64,000 nucleotides of DNA, taken from NCBI GenBank assembly GCA_023957335.1, contig JAMLHC010000005.1, forward strand, positions 1 through 64,000, written 5' to 3'. The position numbers and the translations under genes were made by a program. The stretch is from Bacteroidota bacterium (lineage in GTDB: Bacteria; Bacteroidota; Bacteroidia; NS11-12g; UBA955). Numbering within the stretch: position 1 is the first letter of the stretch; the number at the start of each line of letters is the position of its first letter. Shown piece after piece: positions 15,607 to 24,312 of the stretch. The notes below the pieces were generated by a model that saw only the letters and a list, made by a program, of their open reading frames with translations, searched no databases and was not told the origin of the DNA.

Positions 15607-16488
15607 ATGATAGTAGCAGTCTATTCGCGTGATTTGTCAAAGGGCTTATCAAAGGAAACTTTTCTCAAAGTAGTTACTTATTTAGAAGGTTTGTCTGCCG
15701 AGATTATTGTTCATGAGAGTGTTGTGGAGTCGCTTATTTCCACAAAAATAAGTTTTGAGCATTTTAAAGTGTTTTCACATTTTACCAAAGACAGCGAAAA
15801 AATCCCTGATTTACTGATTAGTATTGGCGGTGATGGAACAATACTCGATACTTTAATGATTGTGAGAGATACCGGTATTCCTGTTTTGGGAATTAATACG
15901 GGCAGATTGGGTTTTTTGGCAGCTATTTCACCGGAAAACGTTGAAAAAGCTATTGATGCATACATGAAAGGTGCTTTTGTTATAGATGAAAGGACGGTGC
16001 TTGAACTCAAGACTTCGAAGGAGTTTTTCACTTTTAATTATGCGCTCAATGACTTTGTAATCAACAAGCGCGACAGCTCCAGCATGATCAAAGTTCATAC
16101 CTACTTAAATGGGGAATATTTTAATTCCTATTGGGCAGATGGGCTGATTTGTTCTACTCCCACCGGCAGTACCGGATATAATTTAAGCTGTGGTGGTGCA
16201 ATTCTTCATCCCAAGAGTGAAAGTTTTGCCATTACACCTATTGCGCCTCATAACTTAAACGTGCGTCCTTTTGTAATTCCTGATGACCATATTCTGGCTT
16301 TTGAAGTAGAGGGTAGAAGTACTGCATTTCTGGCAAGTTTGGATGCACGGTCTGTGTCTATTACTCAAGATACACAGATTGCGGTCAAAAAAGCAGATTT
16401 TAAATTCAATCTGGCAAGGCTCAAAGGTGAAAACTTCATGACCACACTCAGAAATAAAATGATGTGGGGCTTAGATGCACGAAATTAA
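15607..16488 (+). CDS. nadK: NAD kinase
   Basis: This 293-residue enzyme phosphorylates NAD to NADP. The GGDGT motif (residues 74-78, in LISIGGDGTILDTL) and the conserved CSTPTGSTGYNLSCGG are both present. GINTGRLGFLA is also typical. I placed the start at ATG 15607 (MIVAVYSRDLSK), just after a TACCTTTG promoter element; the frame extends upstream to 15520 but overlaps that promoter. It is divergent from citrate synthase and stands alone. Confidence 0.95.
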   Translation: MIVAVYSRDLSKGLSKETFLKVVTYLEGLSAEIIVHESVVESLISTKISFEHFKVFSHFTKDSEKIPDLLISIGGDGTILDTLMIVRDTGIPVLGINTGRLGFLAAISPENVEKAIDAYMKGAFVIDERTVLELKTSKEFFTFNYALNDFVINKRDSSSMIKVHTYLNGEYFNSYWADGLICSTPTGSTGYNLSCGGAILHPKSESFAITPIAPHNLNVRPFVIPDDHILAFEVEGRSTAFLASLDARSVSITQDTQIAVKKADFKFNLARLKGENFMTTLRNKMMWGLDARN

Positions 16489-16555
16489 GATTGTCTCTTT
16501 TTTAAATAGTACAGAACCTGTGGAAAGAATGATACTTTAAATAAATCAATACACA

Positions 16556-16563
16556 TACATTTG
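16556..16563 (+). promoter_or_regulatory. -7 element of the desaturase gene
   Basis: TACATTTG matches TAnnTTTG and lies 34 bases before the ATG at 16598. No convincing -33 element is visible. Confidence 0.45.
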
Positions 16564-16597
16564 TTCCTTTATAAACCATTTAAGCAAAAACCATAAT

Positions 16598-17692
16598 ATG
16601 CAATTCAAAGCAATTAAATTTAATAAAAACAATCAACCTGAATTTTTTAATGAACTGAAATTAAGAGTCAATAACTATTTTGAAGAACATAAAATTCCAA
16701 CAACTGCCAATCTGAATATGAAAATTAAAACGGTATTTATGATACTGTTATATTTAGTCCCTCTCGTTGTAATGCTTTCCGGTGTTATCACCAATGTGTG
16801 GATGATGTTCTTGATGTGGCTGCTCATGGGATTTGGATTTGCAGGAGTAGGGTTGTCAATCATGCACGATGCTAATCATGGAGCCTATTCCAAGAATAAA
16901 AATGTAAATAATATGCTGAGTTTGATGTTGAATTTAGCGGGGGGATATCATATTAATTGGCGTATTCAACACAATGTATTGCATCATTCTTTTACCAATA
17001 TTTTTGGATATGATGAAGATATTGAGAAAGCTATCCTGAGAATGACTCCAGACCAGAAGTATCGCAAGTTTCATAAATTTCAAGTCTTGTATGCACCCTT
17101 GCTCTATGCAATTATGACTTTCTATTGGGTGTTTTCTAAGGATTTTGAACAATTGGTGCGATACAACAAGAAAGGGTTGTTGAAATCACAAGGTAAAACA
17201 TTTACAAGAGCATTTTGGGAATTAATAGCAACTAAGGTTGTTTATCTTGTGCTGACATTGGTGCTGCCCATGCTGATTTTGCCTTTTGCTTGGTGGCAGA
17301 TTTTTCTTGGATTTTTACTGATGCATGTTATCGGAGGTTTGAGTTTAGCATTGATTTTTCAAACTGCACACGTTAATGAAGATACCGACTTTTTTATTCC
17401 TAATGAAGACGGGGATAGTGTGGACAATAGCTGGGCAATACATCAGATTAAAACTACTTCTAATTTTGCTCATGGAAGTACCGTTTTTTCATGGTATATA
17501 GGTGGGTTGAATTATCAAATCGAACATCATCTGTTTCCCGGGATTTGTCATATCCACTATAAAAATTTATCACCGATAGTGAAGCAAACGGCAGAAGAAT
17601 TTAATCTTCCTTATTATCAATCAAAAACGTTTGCAGGGGCGATTTTCAGCCATTTCAGATTGTTATATAGATTAGGCAAAAATGCAGCTTGA
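16598..17692 (+). CDS. membrane fatty-acid desaturase (acyl-CoA/acyl-lipid type)
   Basis: This 364-residue membrane protein has the three His boxes of di-iron desaturases: HDANHGAYS, HNVLHHSFTN (HxxHH) and NYQIEHHLFPGICH (QxxHH). There are hydrophobic pairs before the first box (VFMILLYLVPLVVML, WMMFLMWLLMGFGFAGVGLS) and between the second and third. It introduces a double bond into acyl chains; front-end desaturases (delta-5/6, linoleoyl-CoA type) are the closest group because of the QIEHH box. An N-terminal cytochrome b5 domain is absent. It converges with the barrel protein gene, with a 3-base gap and no terminator. Confidence 0.92.
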   Translation: MQFKAIKFNKNNQPEFFNELKLRVNNYFEEHKIPTTANLNMKIKTVFMILLYLVPLVVMLSGVITNVWMMFLMWLLMGFGFAGVGLSIMHDANHGAYSKNKNVNNMLSLMLNLAGGYHINWRIQHNVLHHSFTNIFGYDEDIEKAILRMTPDQKYRKFHKFQVLYAPLLYAIMTFYWVFSKDFEQLVRYNKKGLLKSQGKTFTRAFWELIATKVVYLVLTLVLPMLILPFAWWQIFLGFLLMHVIGGLSLALIFQTAHVNEDTDFFIPNEDGDSVDNSWAIHQIKTTSNFAHGSTVFSWYIGGLNYQIEHHLFPGICHIHYKNLSPIVKQTAEEFNLPYYQSKTFAGAIFSHFRLLYRLGKNAA

Positions 17693-17695
17693 TTC

Positions 17696-19384
17696 TTAGA
17701 ATCTATAACCTACACCGGCTGTGGCATTGAATCCGTAAACAGGATATTGATACCATCTTTGATACATAGTTCCGGCAAGATTATTTAACTGAATGAATGC
17801 AAGAAAACCGTTGCTGAGGACGTATTCTGCCCCCATATTGATATCAACCAGAGGTTTTAAATTAATTTTATTGAGATTTTCATCCAATGCAGTTCTGCTT
17901 CCTAAAGACACTATATCCAAATGGGTAAAAAGTTTTTTGGATAAAGTATAATGAGTACTCAACTTCACCTCAAAATCAGGATACAGCCATGCAGCATCTT
18001 CGGTTTCCATTAGATAATTGTTATAGGTACCGGAAAGATTTATCCAAAGTTTATCTCCCAAATTGTAATTCAATTGTCCTTTCACAAAAGAATAAACCCC
18101 GTTGTCATATCTTAGGGTAAAGCGTCTGAAAGGGTCGTCACTTCCAACAAACATGGGCATGTTGGCAATCTGTGCACTTGACGCTTCTAATTGAAATACA
18201 GTACCGGGTGCTACATTTGCATCAAGTCCACCAAAGAATCGGAAGCTCGTAAACTCATTTTTTAGCAAGGGGGTTTCTTGCAAAAACGGATTCAATCCAA
18301 AGAGTGTTTGCAATCCTTGTTTTTTATATCCTCCATCTGTTCCCAACAACAGCACCACTTTTTTATCTATCAATGGTATATTGATACTTATATTAGGTGT
18401 AATAAAAGCCTTGGGTTCAAGAGAATCACCATACACATCAAAATTAAATCCTACATTGGCTGTAATTGCCTTCCCGCCCAAGTCAAAACTCAATTCTTCA
18501 TTAGCTTTGAGCCATACAAAATAGCGGTTATAAGTTCGAGAAGCACTATAACGCAATTGGTCTATATTGGTTGCCAATTTAATATCCAAGGGTTGGGTAG
18601 TTCCTTCTTTGATAAAACTCTCATGTGATAGTCTCATGTGTCCTTTAATGTCAAAGCTGTTTTCATAGACATTATGTGACATGTTGAACCGGTTAAAACC
18701 TAAATCTGTTCTGAAATAAGGTCTTTTACCAACATAGTTTATGTTGCCGAACTTGTAATAAGTGTTTACATTCCATTGTTCTATATAGCGTGTAATGTCT
18801 TTTTTGCTTACAACAGATTCCACAGAGTCCGGTAAGTTGAAGTAGTGTAAAACGTCTCGTGAAAAATCAAAGGATACTCCGAACTCTTCGTTTCTGCTGA
18901 ATATTTTAGCAAACGCACCTGCTTCATTGCGGCTGTAATCTTTGTTTGACTTAGCTACATTCGTAGAGTAATGATTGATGTTTCCTCCATAAGCGTTATT
19001 CGGATTGCTGTAATTATTAAAAATGAAGTTTCCGTTCCATGCATTAAGGTTGCCATAGCCAAGACTAACCAAACCGTTGGGTAGAATTTGCTTGCGTTCA
19101 GGGAAGAAAGCAACGGGTGCAATGACACGAATATCCTTGCTGGTCTGCGCAAATTTATCTAACGATTTATAGTTAAATTTTGGCAATGCTTCTTGCGTGT
19201 TCCTTTTCACCTGCGGAAGTATTTCCAGTTTTCTTCCTTCGGAAAGAGACGGATTAGTTGGTACTATGATAAATATATTATCACTTGTCGTGTCCTTTTG
19301 TTGTGCCACAACATCAATGTTTTGGAACATAAAAGGAGTCAGCACAATCAAGAGCAGTAAGTTCTTATTCCAGAGAGGTTTCAT
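17696..19384 (-). CDS. outer-membrane beta-barrel protein, TonB-receptor-like
   Basis: This 562-residue protein has a signal sequence (KNLLLLIVLTPFMFQNIDVV then AQ). After a linker it is built of alternating amphipathic strands (GNFIFNNYSNPNNAYGGNIN, NTYYKFGNINYVGKRPYFRT), ending GYRF with a terminal Phe as in outer-membrane barrels. It lacks a TonB plug and carboxypeptidase-like N-terminal domain, so it is a barrel of unknown cargo and not a full SusC-type receptor. A perfect 17-base palindrome lies about 46 bases upstream. Confidence 0.75.
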   Translation of the reverse strand: MKPLWNKNLLLLIVLTPFMFQNIDVVAQQKDTTSDNIFIIVPTNPSLSEGRKLEILPQVKRNTQEALPKFNYKSLDKFAQTSKDIRVIAPVAFFPERKQILPNGLVSLGYGNLNAWNGNFIFNNYSNPNNAYGGNINHYSTNVAKSNKDYSRNEAGAFAKIFSRNEEFGVSFDFSRDVLHYFNLPDSVESVVSKKDITRYIEQWNVNTYYKFGNINYVGKRPYFRTDLGFNRFNMSHNVYENSFDIKGHMRLSHESFIKEGTTQPLDIKLATNIDQLRYSASRTYNRYFVWLKANEELSFDLGGKAITANVGFNFDVYGDSLEPKAFITPNISINIPLIDKKVVLLLGTDGGYKKQGLQTLFGLNPFLQETPLLKNEFTSFRFFGGLDANVAPGTVFQLEASSAQIANMPMFVGSDDPFRRFTLRYDNGVYSFVKGQLNYNLGDKLWINLSGTYNNYLMETEDAAWLYPDFEVKLSTHYTLSKKLFTHLDIVSLGSRTALDENLNKINLKPLVDINMGAEYVLSNGFLAFIQLNNLAGTMYQRWYQYPVYGFNATAGVGYRF

Positions 19385-19430
19385 AAGTCTGCGAATGTGG
19401 ATTGTAAATACTAAGTGTGTAAGTGCAATT

Positions 19431-19447
19431 TCTCAACATTGTTGAGA
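19431..19447. promoter_or_regulatory. perfect palindrome upstream of the barrel gene
   Basis: TCTCAACATTGTTGAGA is a perfect inverted repeat of 8 bases around a central T, 46 bases upstream of the start at 19384. It has no T-run and is too short and unflanked for a good terminator. A repressor operator is plausible. The rest of the 268-base gap (19385-19652) holds only the ccmC promoter. Confidence 0.35.
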
Positions 19448-19636
19448 TTTATGACGTTGTCTGTATAAATATAAGAACATATCAAGCAGGGAGTTTTGGG
19501 CTAAGAATCGGAATATTTTAAAATTAGTGTTTTATAGAAATATGAAAGTCCTATTATATGCGGGACATGCTTTAAAATACAGACTAAACCGCTTTGTTTT
19601 AGATAAAAATCAACCGCAATAATCAATCATAAAACT

Positions 19637-19644
19637 TATTTTTG
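19637..19644 (+). promoter_or_regulatory. -7 element of the ccm operon, near-leaderless
   Basis: TATTTTTG matches TAnnTTTG and ends 8 bases before the ATG at 19653, which would leave only a few bases of leader. Confidence 0.5.
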
Positions 19645-19652
19645 CGACCGCT

Positions 19653-20339
19653 ATGCCAAAACTTACGTGGTGGAAGTTTCTCGCTATCGCCCTAATGATT
19701 TACACACTGATTGGGGGACTTTTAATAAATGTGCCCACAGATGTCGGAATGTTAGACCAAACGATTCGTAATCTTTTTTATCATGTTCCTATGTGGTTCT
19801 CTATGATACTGCTGTTGTTGGGTTCGTGGATATACAGCATTATGTACCTTAATTCCATGAATATAAATCATCACAGATGGGCTTATGCGCTCGGCATAGT
19901 AGGTACCTTGGCTGGTTTTTGTGGAATTTTTACCGGAATGTTATGGGCTAATTCAACTTGGGGTACTCCATGGACGCGCGACCCTAAGCTAAATGGAGCT
20001 GCCGTGGGTTTGCTGATATATGTGGCTTATTGGCTGTTGAGTAAGTCTGTTGCCGATCCGTTTAAGTCAAGAAAATTATCCGCTATTTATAATGTCTTTG
20101 TTTATCCTGTTTTTATTGCACTGATTGTGATTATTCCCAAACTCTCTGACTTTTCGATTCACCCCGGAAGTGGTGATACTGTTGGATTTAACCAATATGA
20201 CCTCAACCAAAATATGAGATATGTATTTTATCCTGCCATTATGGGTTGGTCTTTGTTATTTCTGTGGATAGCAAGTTTGAAAGTACGAATAGATAAAATT
20301 GAAACCGATATTAACCATTCTCAAGAACTAAACTCATGA
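19653..20339 (+). CDS. ccmC: cytochrome c maturation protein CcmC
   Basis: This 228-residue protein has six hydrophobic segments and the tryptophan-rich periplasmic motif WANSTWGTPWTRDPKLNGAA, the CcmC version of the heme-handling WWD domain. Conserved His residues lie in FYHVPMW and SIHPGSG. It takes heme for transfer to CcmE. It is the first gene of the visible ccm operon and overlaps the ccmD-like gene by 4 bases (ATGA). No ccmA or ccmB lies upstream in the window. Confidence 0.93.
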   Translation: MPKLTWWKFLAIALMIYTLIGGLLINVPTDVGMLDQTIRNLFYHVPMWFSMILLLLGSWIYSIMYLNSMNINHHRWAYALGIVGTLAGFCGIFTGMLWANSTWGTPWTRDPKLNGAAVGLLIYVAYWLLSKSVADPFKSRKLSAIYNVFVYPVFIALIVIIPKLSDFSIHPGSGDTVGFNQYDLNQNMRYVFYPAIMGWSLLFLWIASLKVRIDKIETDINHSQELNS

Positions 20340-20551
20340 AACATAATTTAAAATACATTGTATCCATAGTACTACTGCTGTTTGCAAAGCAGACATTATT
20401 TGCCCAAACTGCCACTGTAACACCCGATTCCAAAATCGAGATTGTGATTGGTGTCATTGTCATTATCTTTATCCTAGTTGTTTTGTATTTGCTTCGTGTT
20501 GAAAAGAAGGTGAATGCATTAGAAAAGAAAATCAAGGAGGGACAACCATGA
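20336..20551 (+). CDS. ccmD: CcmD-like small membrane protein
   Basis: This 71-residue protein has a signal-like N-terminus ending LFAQ, one transmembrane helix (IEIVIGVIVIIFILVVLYLL) and a charged tail (RVEKKVNALEKKIKEGQP). Placement between ccmC and ccmE, with 4-base overlaps on both sides, makes the CcmD role likely; in known systems CcmD releases holo-CcmE from CcmC. The sequence itself is too short for a strong family call. The N-terminal cleavable signal is typical of Bacteroidota versions. Confidence 0.75.
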   Translation: MKHNLKYIVSIVLLLFAKQTLFAQTATVTPDSKIEIVIGVIVIIFILVVLYLLRVEKKVNALEKKIKEGQP

Positions 20552-20940
20552 AACTGGGGCATATAATCACTATTATTGTTCTTGGTGTTGTATTGGCCGT
20601 TGTGTTGAGTTTCTACGGAGACAGAAGTTACTATGTTACTTTTGAACAAGCCGAGGTGTTTGCTGCCAAAAAATCACAAAAGGATTATCATGTTGTGGTC
20701 AAAATTGACAAAGACAAACCCCAGGAATATGACCCTATAAAGGACCCCAATTATTTTTCTTTTTATGGTACTGACACTTTGGGAGTAGAAAGACAAATTG
20801 TATATAACGGTGCAAAACCAACAGATTTGGATAGAACAGATAAGATTGTGGTGATAGGAAAAGCGGAAGGAGATTATTTTCATGCAGTGGATATTCTCAA
20901 AAAATGTCCTTCTAAGTATGAAGCAGAAGGTGTAAAGTAA
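20548..20940 (+). CDS. ccmE: heme chaperone CcmE, Cys variant
   Basis: This 130-residue protein has an N-terminal membrane anchor (HIITIIVLGVVLAVVLSFYG) and an OB-fold domain. The C-terminal heme-binding motif reads LKKCPSKYE: Cys120 stands where most CcmE proteins have the covalent heme-binding His, with Tyr124 conserved (CxxxY and not HxxxY). CcmE carries heme from CcmC to CcmF. The start ATG overlaps the end of the ccmD-like gene, and AAGGAGG lies 8 bases before it, a rare strong ribosome-binding site in this window, though it also encodes ccmD codons. Confidence 0.9.
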   Translation: MKLGHIITIIVLGVVLAVVLSFYGDRSYYVTFEQAEVFAAKKSQKDYHVVVKIDKDKPQEYDPIKDPNYFSFYGTDTLGVERQIVYNGAKPTDLDRTDKIVVIGKAEGDYFHAVDILKKCPSKYEAEGVK

Positions 20941-20950
20941 ATTAGTGTAA

Positions 20951-23539
20951 ATGGAACAAGTTAAATTTGTAGGGGAGCATTTATTCTTTGGAAACTTAGG
21001 AAATATTGCTGTTGTTAGTGCTTTTGTCTTTGCTGCATTAGCATTTCTGGGTTTTTATTTTAAAGAAAAAAATAATGATGAACAGTGGGGGAGAATTGGT
21101 AAGATTTCACTCTGGATTCATTCTGCCTCAGTACTCGCAATATTTGTCATACTGTATTGGCTGATTCATGGTCATTACTACGAATACCAATATGTCTGGA
21201 AACACTCGTCCAACACATTGCCAAGCTATTACATGATTTCATGTTTCTGGGAAGGACAGGAAGGTAGTTTTCTACTCTGGATGTTCTGGCATGTTTTACT
21301 TGCATTGATAATTTTTCTACGTCCTACCAAATTGAGCTTTGGAGCCATAGCCGTGATTATGTTGGCGCAGGTTGTGTTGGCATCTATGCTGTTAGGGATT
21401 CAAGTTTTGGGAATGAAAATAGGAAGTAGTCCTTTCGCATTACTCAGAGATGTGCAGCCCGAAATTCTTAATATTCCTAGATTACAGATGATTGGTAAGG
21501 AAAATTATCTTTCTCTCATTACGGATGGTTCAGGATTAAACCCTTTGTTACAAAATTATTGGATGGTTATTCATCCACCTACTCTGTTTCTTGGTTTTGC
21601 TGCCATGACCATTCCTTTTGCCTACATGATTTCTGCGTTCTGGAAAAAAGACCAGACTTCATGGATTAGACCCATGATACCATGGGCTTTGTTTTCTGTG
21701 ATGATTCTGGGTGCAGGCATTATCATGGGTGGTTTTTGGGCTTATGAATCTTTGAGTTTTGGCGGTTATTGGGCTTGGGACCCCGTTGAAAATGCTTCGC
21801 TCATGCCTTGGATAATGATGATTGCCGTGATTCATTTATTGCTTGTGCTCAAAAATACCGGACAGTATCAAGTACTGACCATTATGTTGATATGCTTCTC
21901 GTTTTTTCTTGTACTTTACGCAACATTCCTTACTAGAAGCGGTGTGTTGGGTGAAGCAAGTGTACACTCTTTTACAGACTTAGGACTATCAGGGCAGTTA
22001 TTGTTGTTTATTTTCATGTTTATTTTTCTGGCTGTGTATGCTTCAATTAACAATAAACGGAACGCATTGATATTTCTGGGTATTTGTTTTGTTATTGTTG
22101 CATTTAATCTGTTATCTGCAAAATATAAATGGGTTTCTACACCTGTTTTGAATTCATTCAACCTTGTGGCTTTGATTGGGTTTATTTTTTGGTGGGCAAA
22201 AGAGTTGATGGCGATTTATCCAAGTAAAAAAGTGGAAGATAATATATGGAGCAGAGAGTTCTGGATGTTTATCGGATCATTGGTGCTATTGTTATCTGCA
22301 TTTCAAATTATTTTTTATACTTCAGCACCTGTTTTTAATAAACTGTTTAGCTTGCATTTGGCTGTAAACAAGCCTGAGTTCTACAATAAATTTCAATTAC
22401 CGTTTGTCATTGTCATTACTTTGATTTCAGGCTTTGGACAATACTATAATTACCGACATACTGACAAAAGAACTTTTTGGAAAAATCAGCTTATCCCCAT
22501 TGTGATTGCACTGATTGTGGGGTGCGTCCTCTTCTTTGCATGGAAGATGTACTACTTCAACTACGCACTCATGTTGTTTCTGTCAGTTTATACCATTGTA
22601 GCCAATCTGATTTATCTGGTTAAGAATCTCAAAGGTAAAATTAAGATTGGAGGTGCTTCCATTGCTCATGCAGGGTTTGGTTTGATGATGATAGGTGTAT
22701 TGGCTTCATCTGTCAACAAAGAGGTACTGACCTTTAACAATATCAACCGTAAATTTATTGATGATAGTGATAATGAAAAAGCTGCGGACTTTAATCGCGA
22801 AAATATGCTGCTCCGCAAGGGAGATACTGTTCGCATTGCAAACTATTTGGTTTATTATGATACTGTAAGTAATATTCCTCCGGACAAATACTTTCATGTA
22901 CATTGGTTAAGAACAAATGAAAGAGGAGAAATTGTAGAAAAATTCACGCTAAAACCCAATGCCCAAAATAATCCCAAAATGGGAGGACTTATTTCCAGTC
23001 CCGATACAAGACACTATCTGAGTCATGACATTTATACGCACGTCAATCATGAAAGTGGATTGGAAACTGCGGAAGAATTTAAGAATTTCAAGCGCGACAC
23101 AGTGCTTGCCGGTCAGTCATTTACCACAAGTTCAGGGACGGTAAAGGTAACAGTGGAAAATGTTGAAAATTTTAAGAGTGAGGATGGTAAACAAATTCGT
23201 GTGGTAGCAAACCTTGAAGTACAGTCATTGGGGAAAATTGAAAAAATACCTGCCAGCATGATCATTAACCTTGACAATAACAAGATTGAATATGAAGATG
23301 CTCAGTCTAACGAAGCCGGTTTTTTGGGTAGGTTGCTTTCAATTGTGCCTTCTCACAATATGGAGTTGGTAATTTCTACTGCTGAACGTAAACCAATTTT
23401 TGATTATATCATTATGAAGGCTGTTAAATTCCCTTGGGTTAATCTACTCTGGAGCGGTACTATTTTACTCACAATCGGTTTTTCATTGAGTATTGCACAA
23501 AGGATTAAAGAAATGAAAAAGTGGAAACCGGAAACCTAA
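20951..23539 (+). CDS. ccmF: cytochrome c heme lyase component CcmF/CcsA
   Basis: This 862-residue polytopic protein has the WWD domain (GFWAYESLSFGGYWAWDPVE then NASLMPW), flanking His residues (VIHPPTLFLGF; VIHLLL) and a large C-terminal periplasmic part (about 590-830) before a last membrane helix. It attaches heme from CcmE to apocytochrome CxxCH motifs. It follows ccmE by 10 bases. The partners that keep the apocytochrome reduced (CcmG, CcmH) are not in the window. Confidence 0.94.
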   Translation: MEQVKFVGEHLFFGNLGNIAVVSAFVFAALAFLGFYFKEKNNDEQWGRIGKISLWIHSASVLAIFVILYWLIHGHYYEYQYVWKHSSNTLPSYYMISCFWEGQEGSFLLWMFWHVLLALIIFLRPTKLSFGAIAVIMLAQVVLASMLLGIQVLGMKIGSSPFALLRDVQPEILNIPRLQMIGKENYLSLITDGSGLNPLLQNYWMVIHPPTLFLGFAAMTIPFAYMISAFWKKDQTSWIRPMIPWALFSVMILGAGIIMGGFWAYESLSFGGYWAWDPVENASLMPWIMMIAVIHLLLVLKNTGQYQVLTIMLICFSFFLVLYATFLTRSGVLGEASVHSFTDLGLSGQLLLFIFMFIFLAVYASINNKRNALIFLGICFVIVAFNLLSAKYKWVSTPVLNSFNLVALIGFIFWWAKELMAIYPSKKVEDNIWSREFWMFIGSLVLLLSAFQIIFYTSAPVFNKLFSLHLAVNKPEFYNKFQLPFVIVITLISGFGQYYNYRHTDKRTFWKNQLIPIVIALIVGCVLFFAWKMYYFNYALMLFLSVYTIVANLIYLVKNLKGKIKIGGASIAHAGFGLMMIGVLASSVNKEVLTFNNINRKFIDDSDNEKAADFNRENMLLRKGDTVRIANYLVYYDTVSNIPPDKYFHVHWLRTNERGEIVEKFTLKPNAQNNPKMGGLISSPDTRHYLSHDIYTHVNHESGLETAEEFKNFKRDTVLAGQSFTTSSGTVKVTVENVENFKSEDGKQIRVVANLEVQSLGKIEKIPASMIINLDNNKIEYEDAQSNEAGFLGRLLSIVPSHNMELVISTAERKPIFDYIIMKAVKFPWVNLLWSGTILLTIGFSLSIAQRIKEMKKWKPET

Positions 23540-23553
23540 ATAGCACTTTTGTG

Positions 23554-24312
23554 ATGGTTGGCTCAGGGAATATGGCGTTTTCTCTGGGAAAAGCCTTGGT
23601 TGATAAGGGGCATGTTGCACTTGGAGTTGTTTCAAGAAATCCAAATACAGGAAAGGAACTTGCAAGTATCTTGCACTCTGATTTTATGGCTGAGTTTCCA
23701 AACAACGTAAATCCTGACTATGTTTTTCTTTGTGTTGCTGATTCACAAATAGGAGAAGCAACCGCTATGTTTACTCATTTGTTAGATGCTGTTGTGTGCC
23801 ATTGTAGTGGTTCAACCGGATTGAATATCATAGCTCATAAAGTCAAAAAAGCCGGTGTGTTATATCCTTTACAGTCTTTCAACAAACGTGTTTTTGTGGA
23901 CTGGAGCAAAGTTCCGGTATTGGTTGAAGGCACAAGCCCCGAAATCGCAGATAAAATCATGTTGCTTGCCGGTTCGCTTAGTTCAAATATTGTACTTTGT
24001 GATTCTGACAAACGTTTGCATTACCATCTGGCTGCGGTGATTGTCAATAATTTTACAAATCATCTCATGGCACTTTCGCAGGGGTATTGTACTCAAAACC
24101 AACTTGATTTCTCTAAACTTCAACCATTGCTTATTGAAACGCTTAGACGTGTTCAAACAGCTAATGCACATGATTTACAAACCGGTCCTGCTGTACGCAA
24201 TGATAGCATTACCATCAAAAAACATCTGGAACTATTAGCAGATAATCCTCAGTTAAAGGAAGTCTATGAGATTTTAACCAAATCTATTGCTGAAAATAGG
24301 GGAGGAAATTAA
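23554..24312 (+). CDS. Rossmann-fold protein with DUF2520 domain
   Basis: This protein of about 252 residues begins MVGSGNMAFSLGKALVDKGH, a GxGNMA dinucleotide-binding motif like that of pyrroline-5-carboxylate reductase. It ends in a helical DUF2520 domain (YHLAAVIVNNFTNHLMAL). The substrate is unknown. I prefer ATG 23554 over the GTG at 23521, which overlaps ccmF. It follows ccmF by 14 bases, so it is probably part of the same transcript, and converges with the pseudouridine synthase gene with a 4-base overlap. Confidence 0.82.
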   Translation: MVGSGNMAFSLGKALVDKGHVALGVVSRNPNTGKELASILHSDFMAEFPNNVNPDYVFLCVADSQIGEATAMFTHLLDAVVCHCSGSTGLNIIAHKVKKAGVLYPLQSFNKRVFVDWSKVPVLVEGTSPEIADKIMLLAGSLSSNIVLCDSDKRLHYHLAAVIVNNFTNHLMALSQGYCTQNQLDFSKLQPLLIETLRRVQTANAHDLQTGPAVRNDSITIKKHLELLADNPQLKEVYEILTKSIAENRGGN

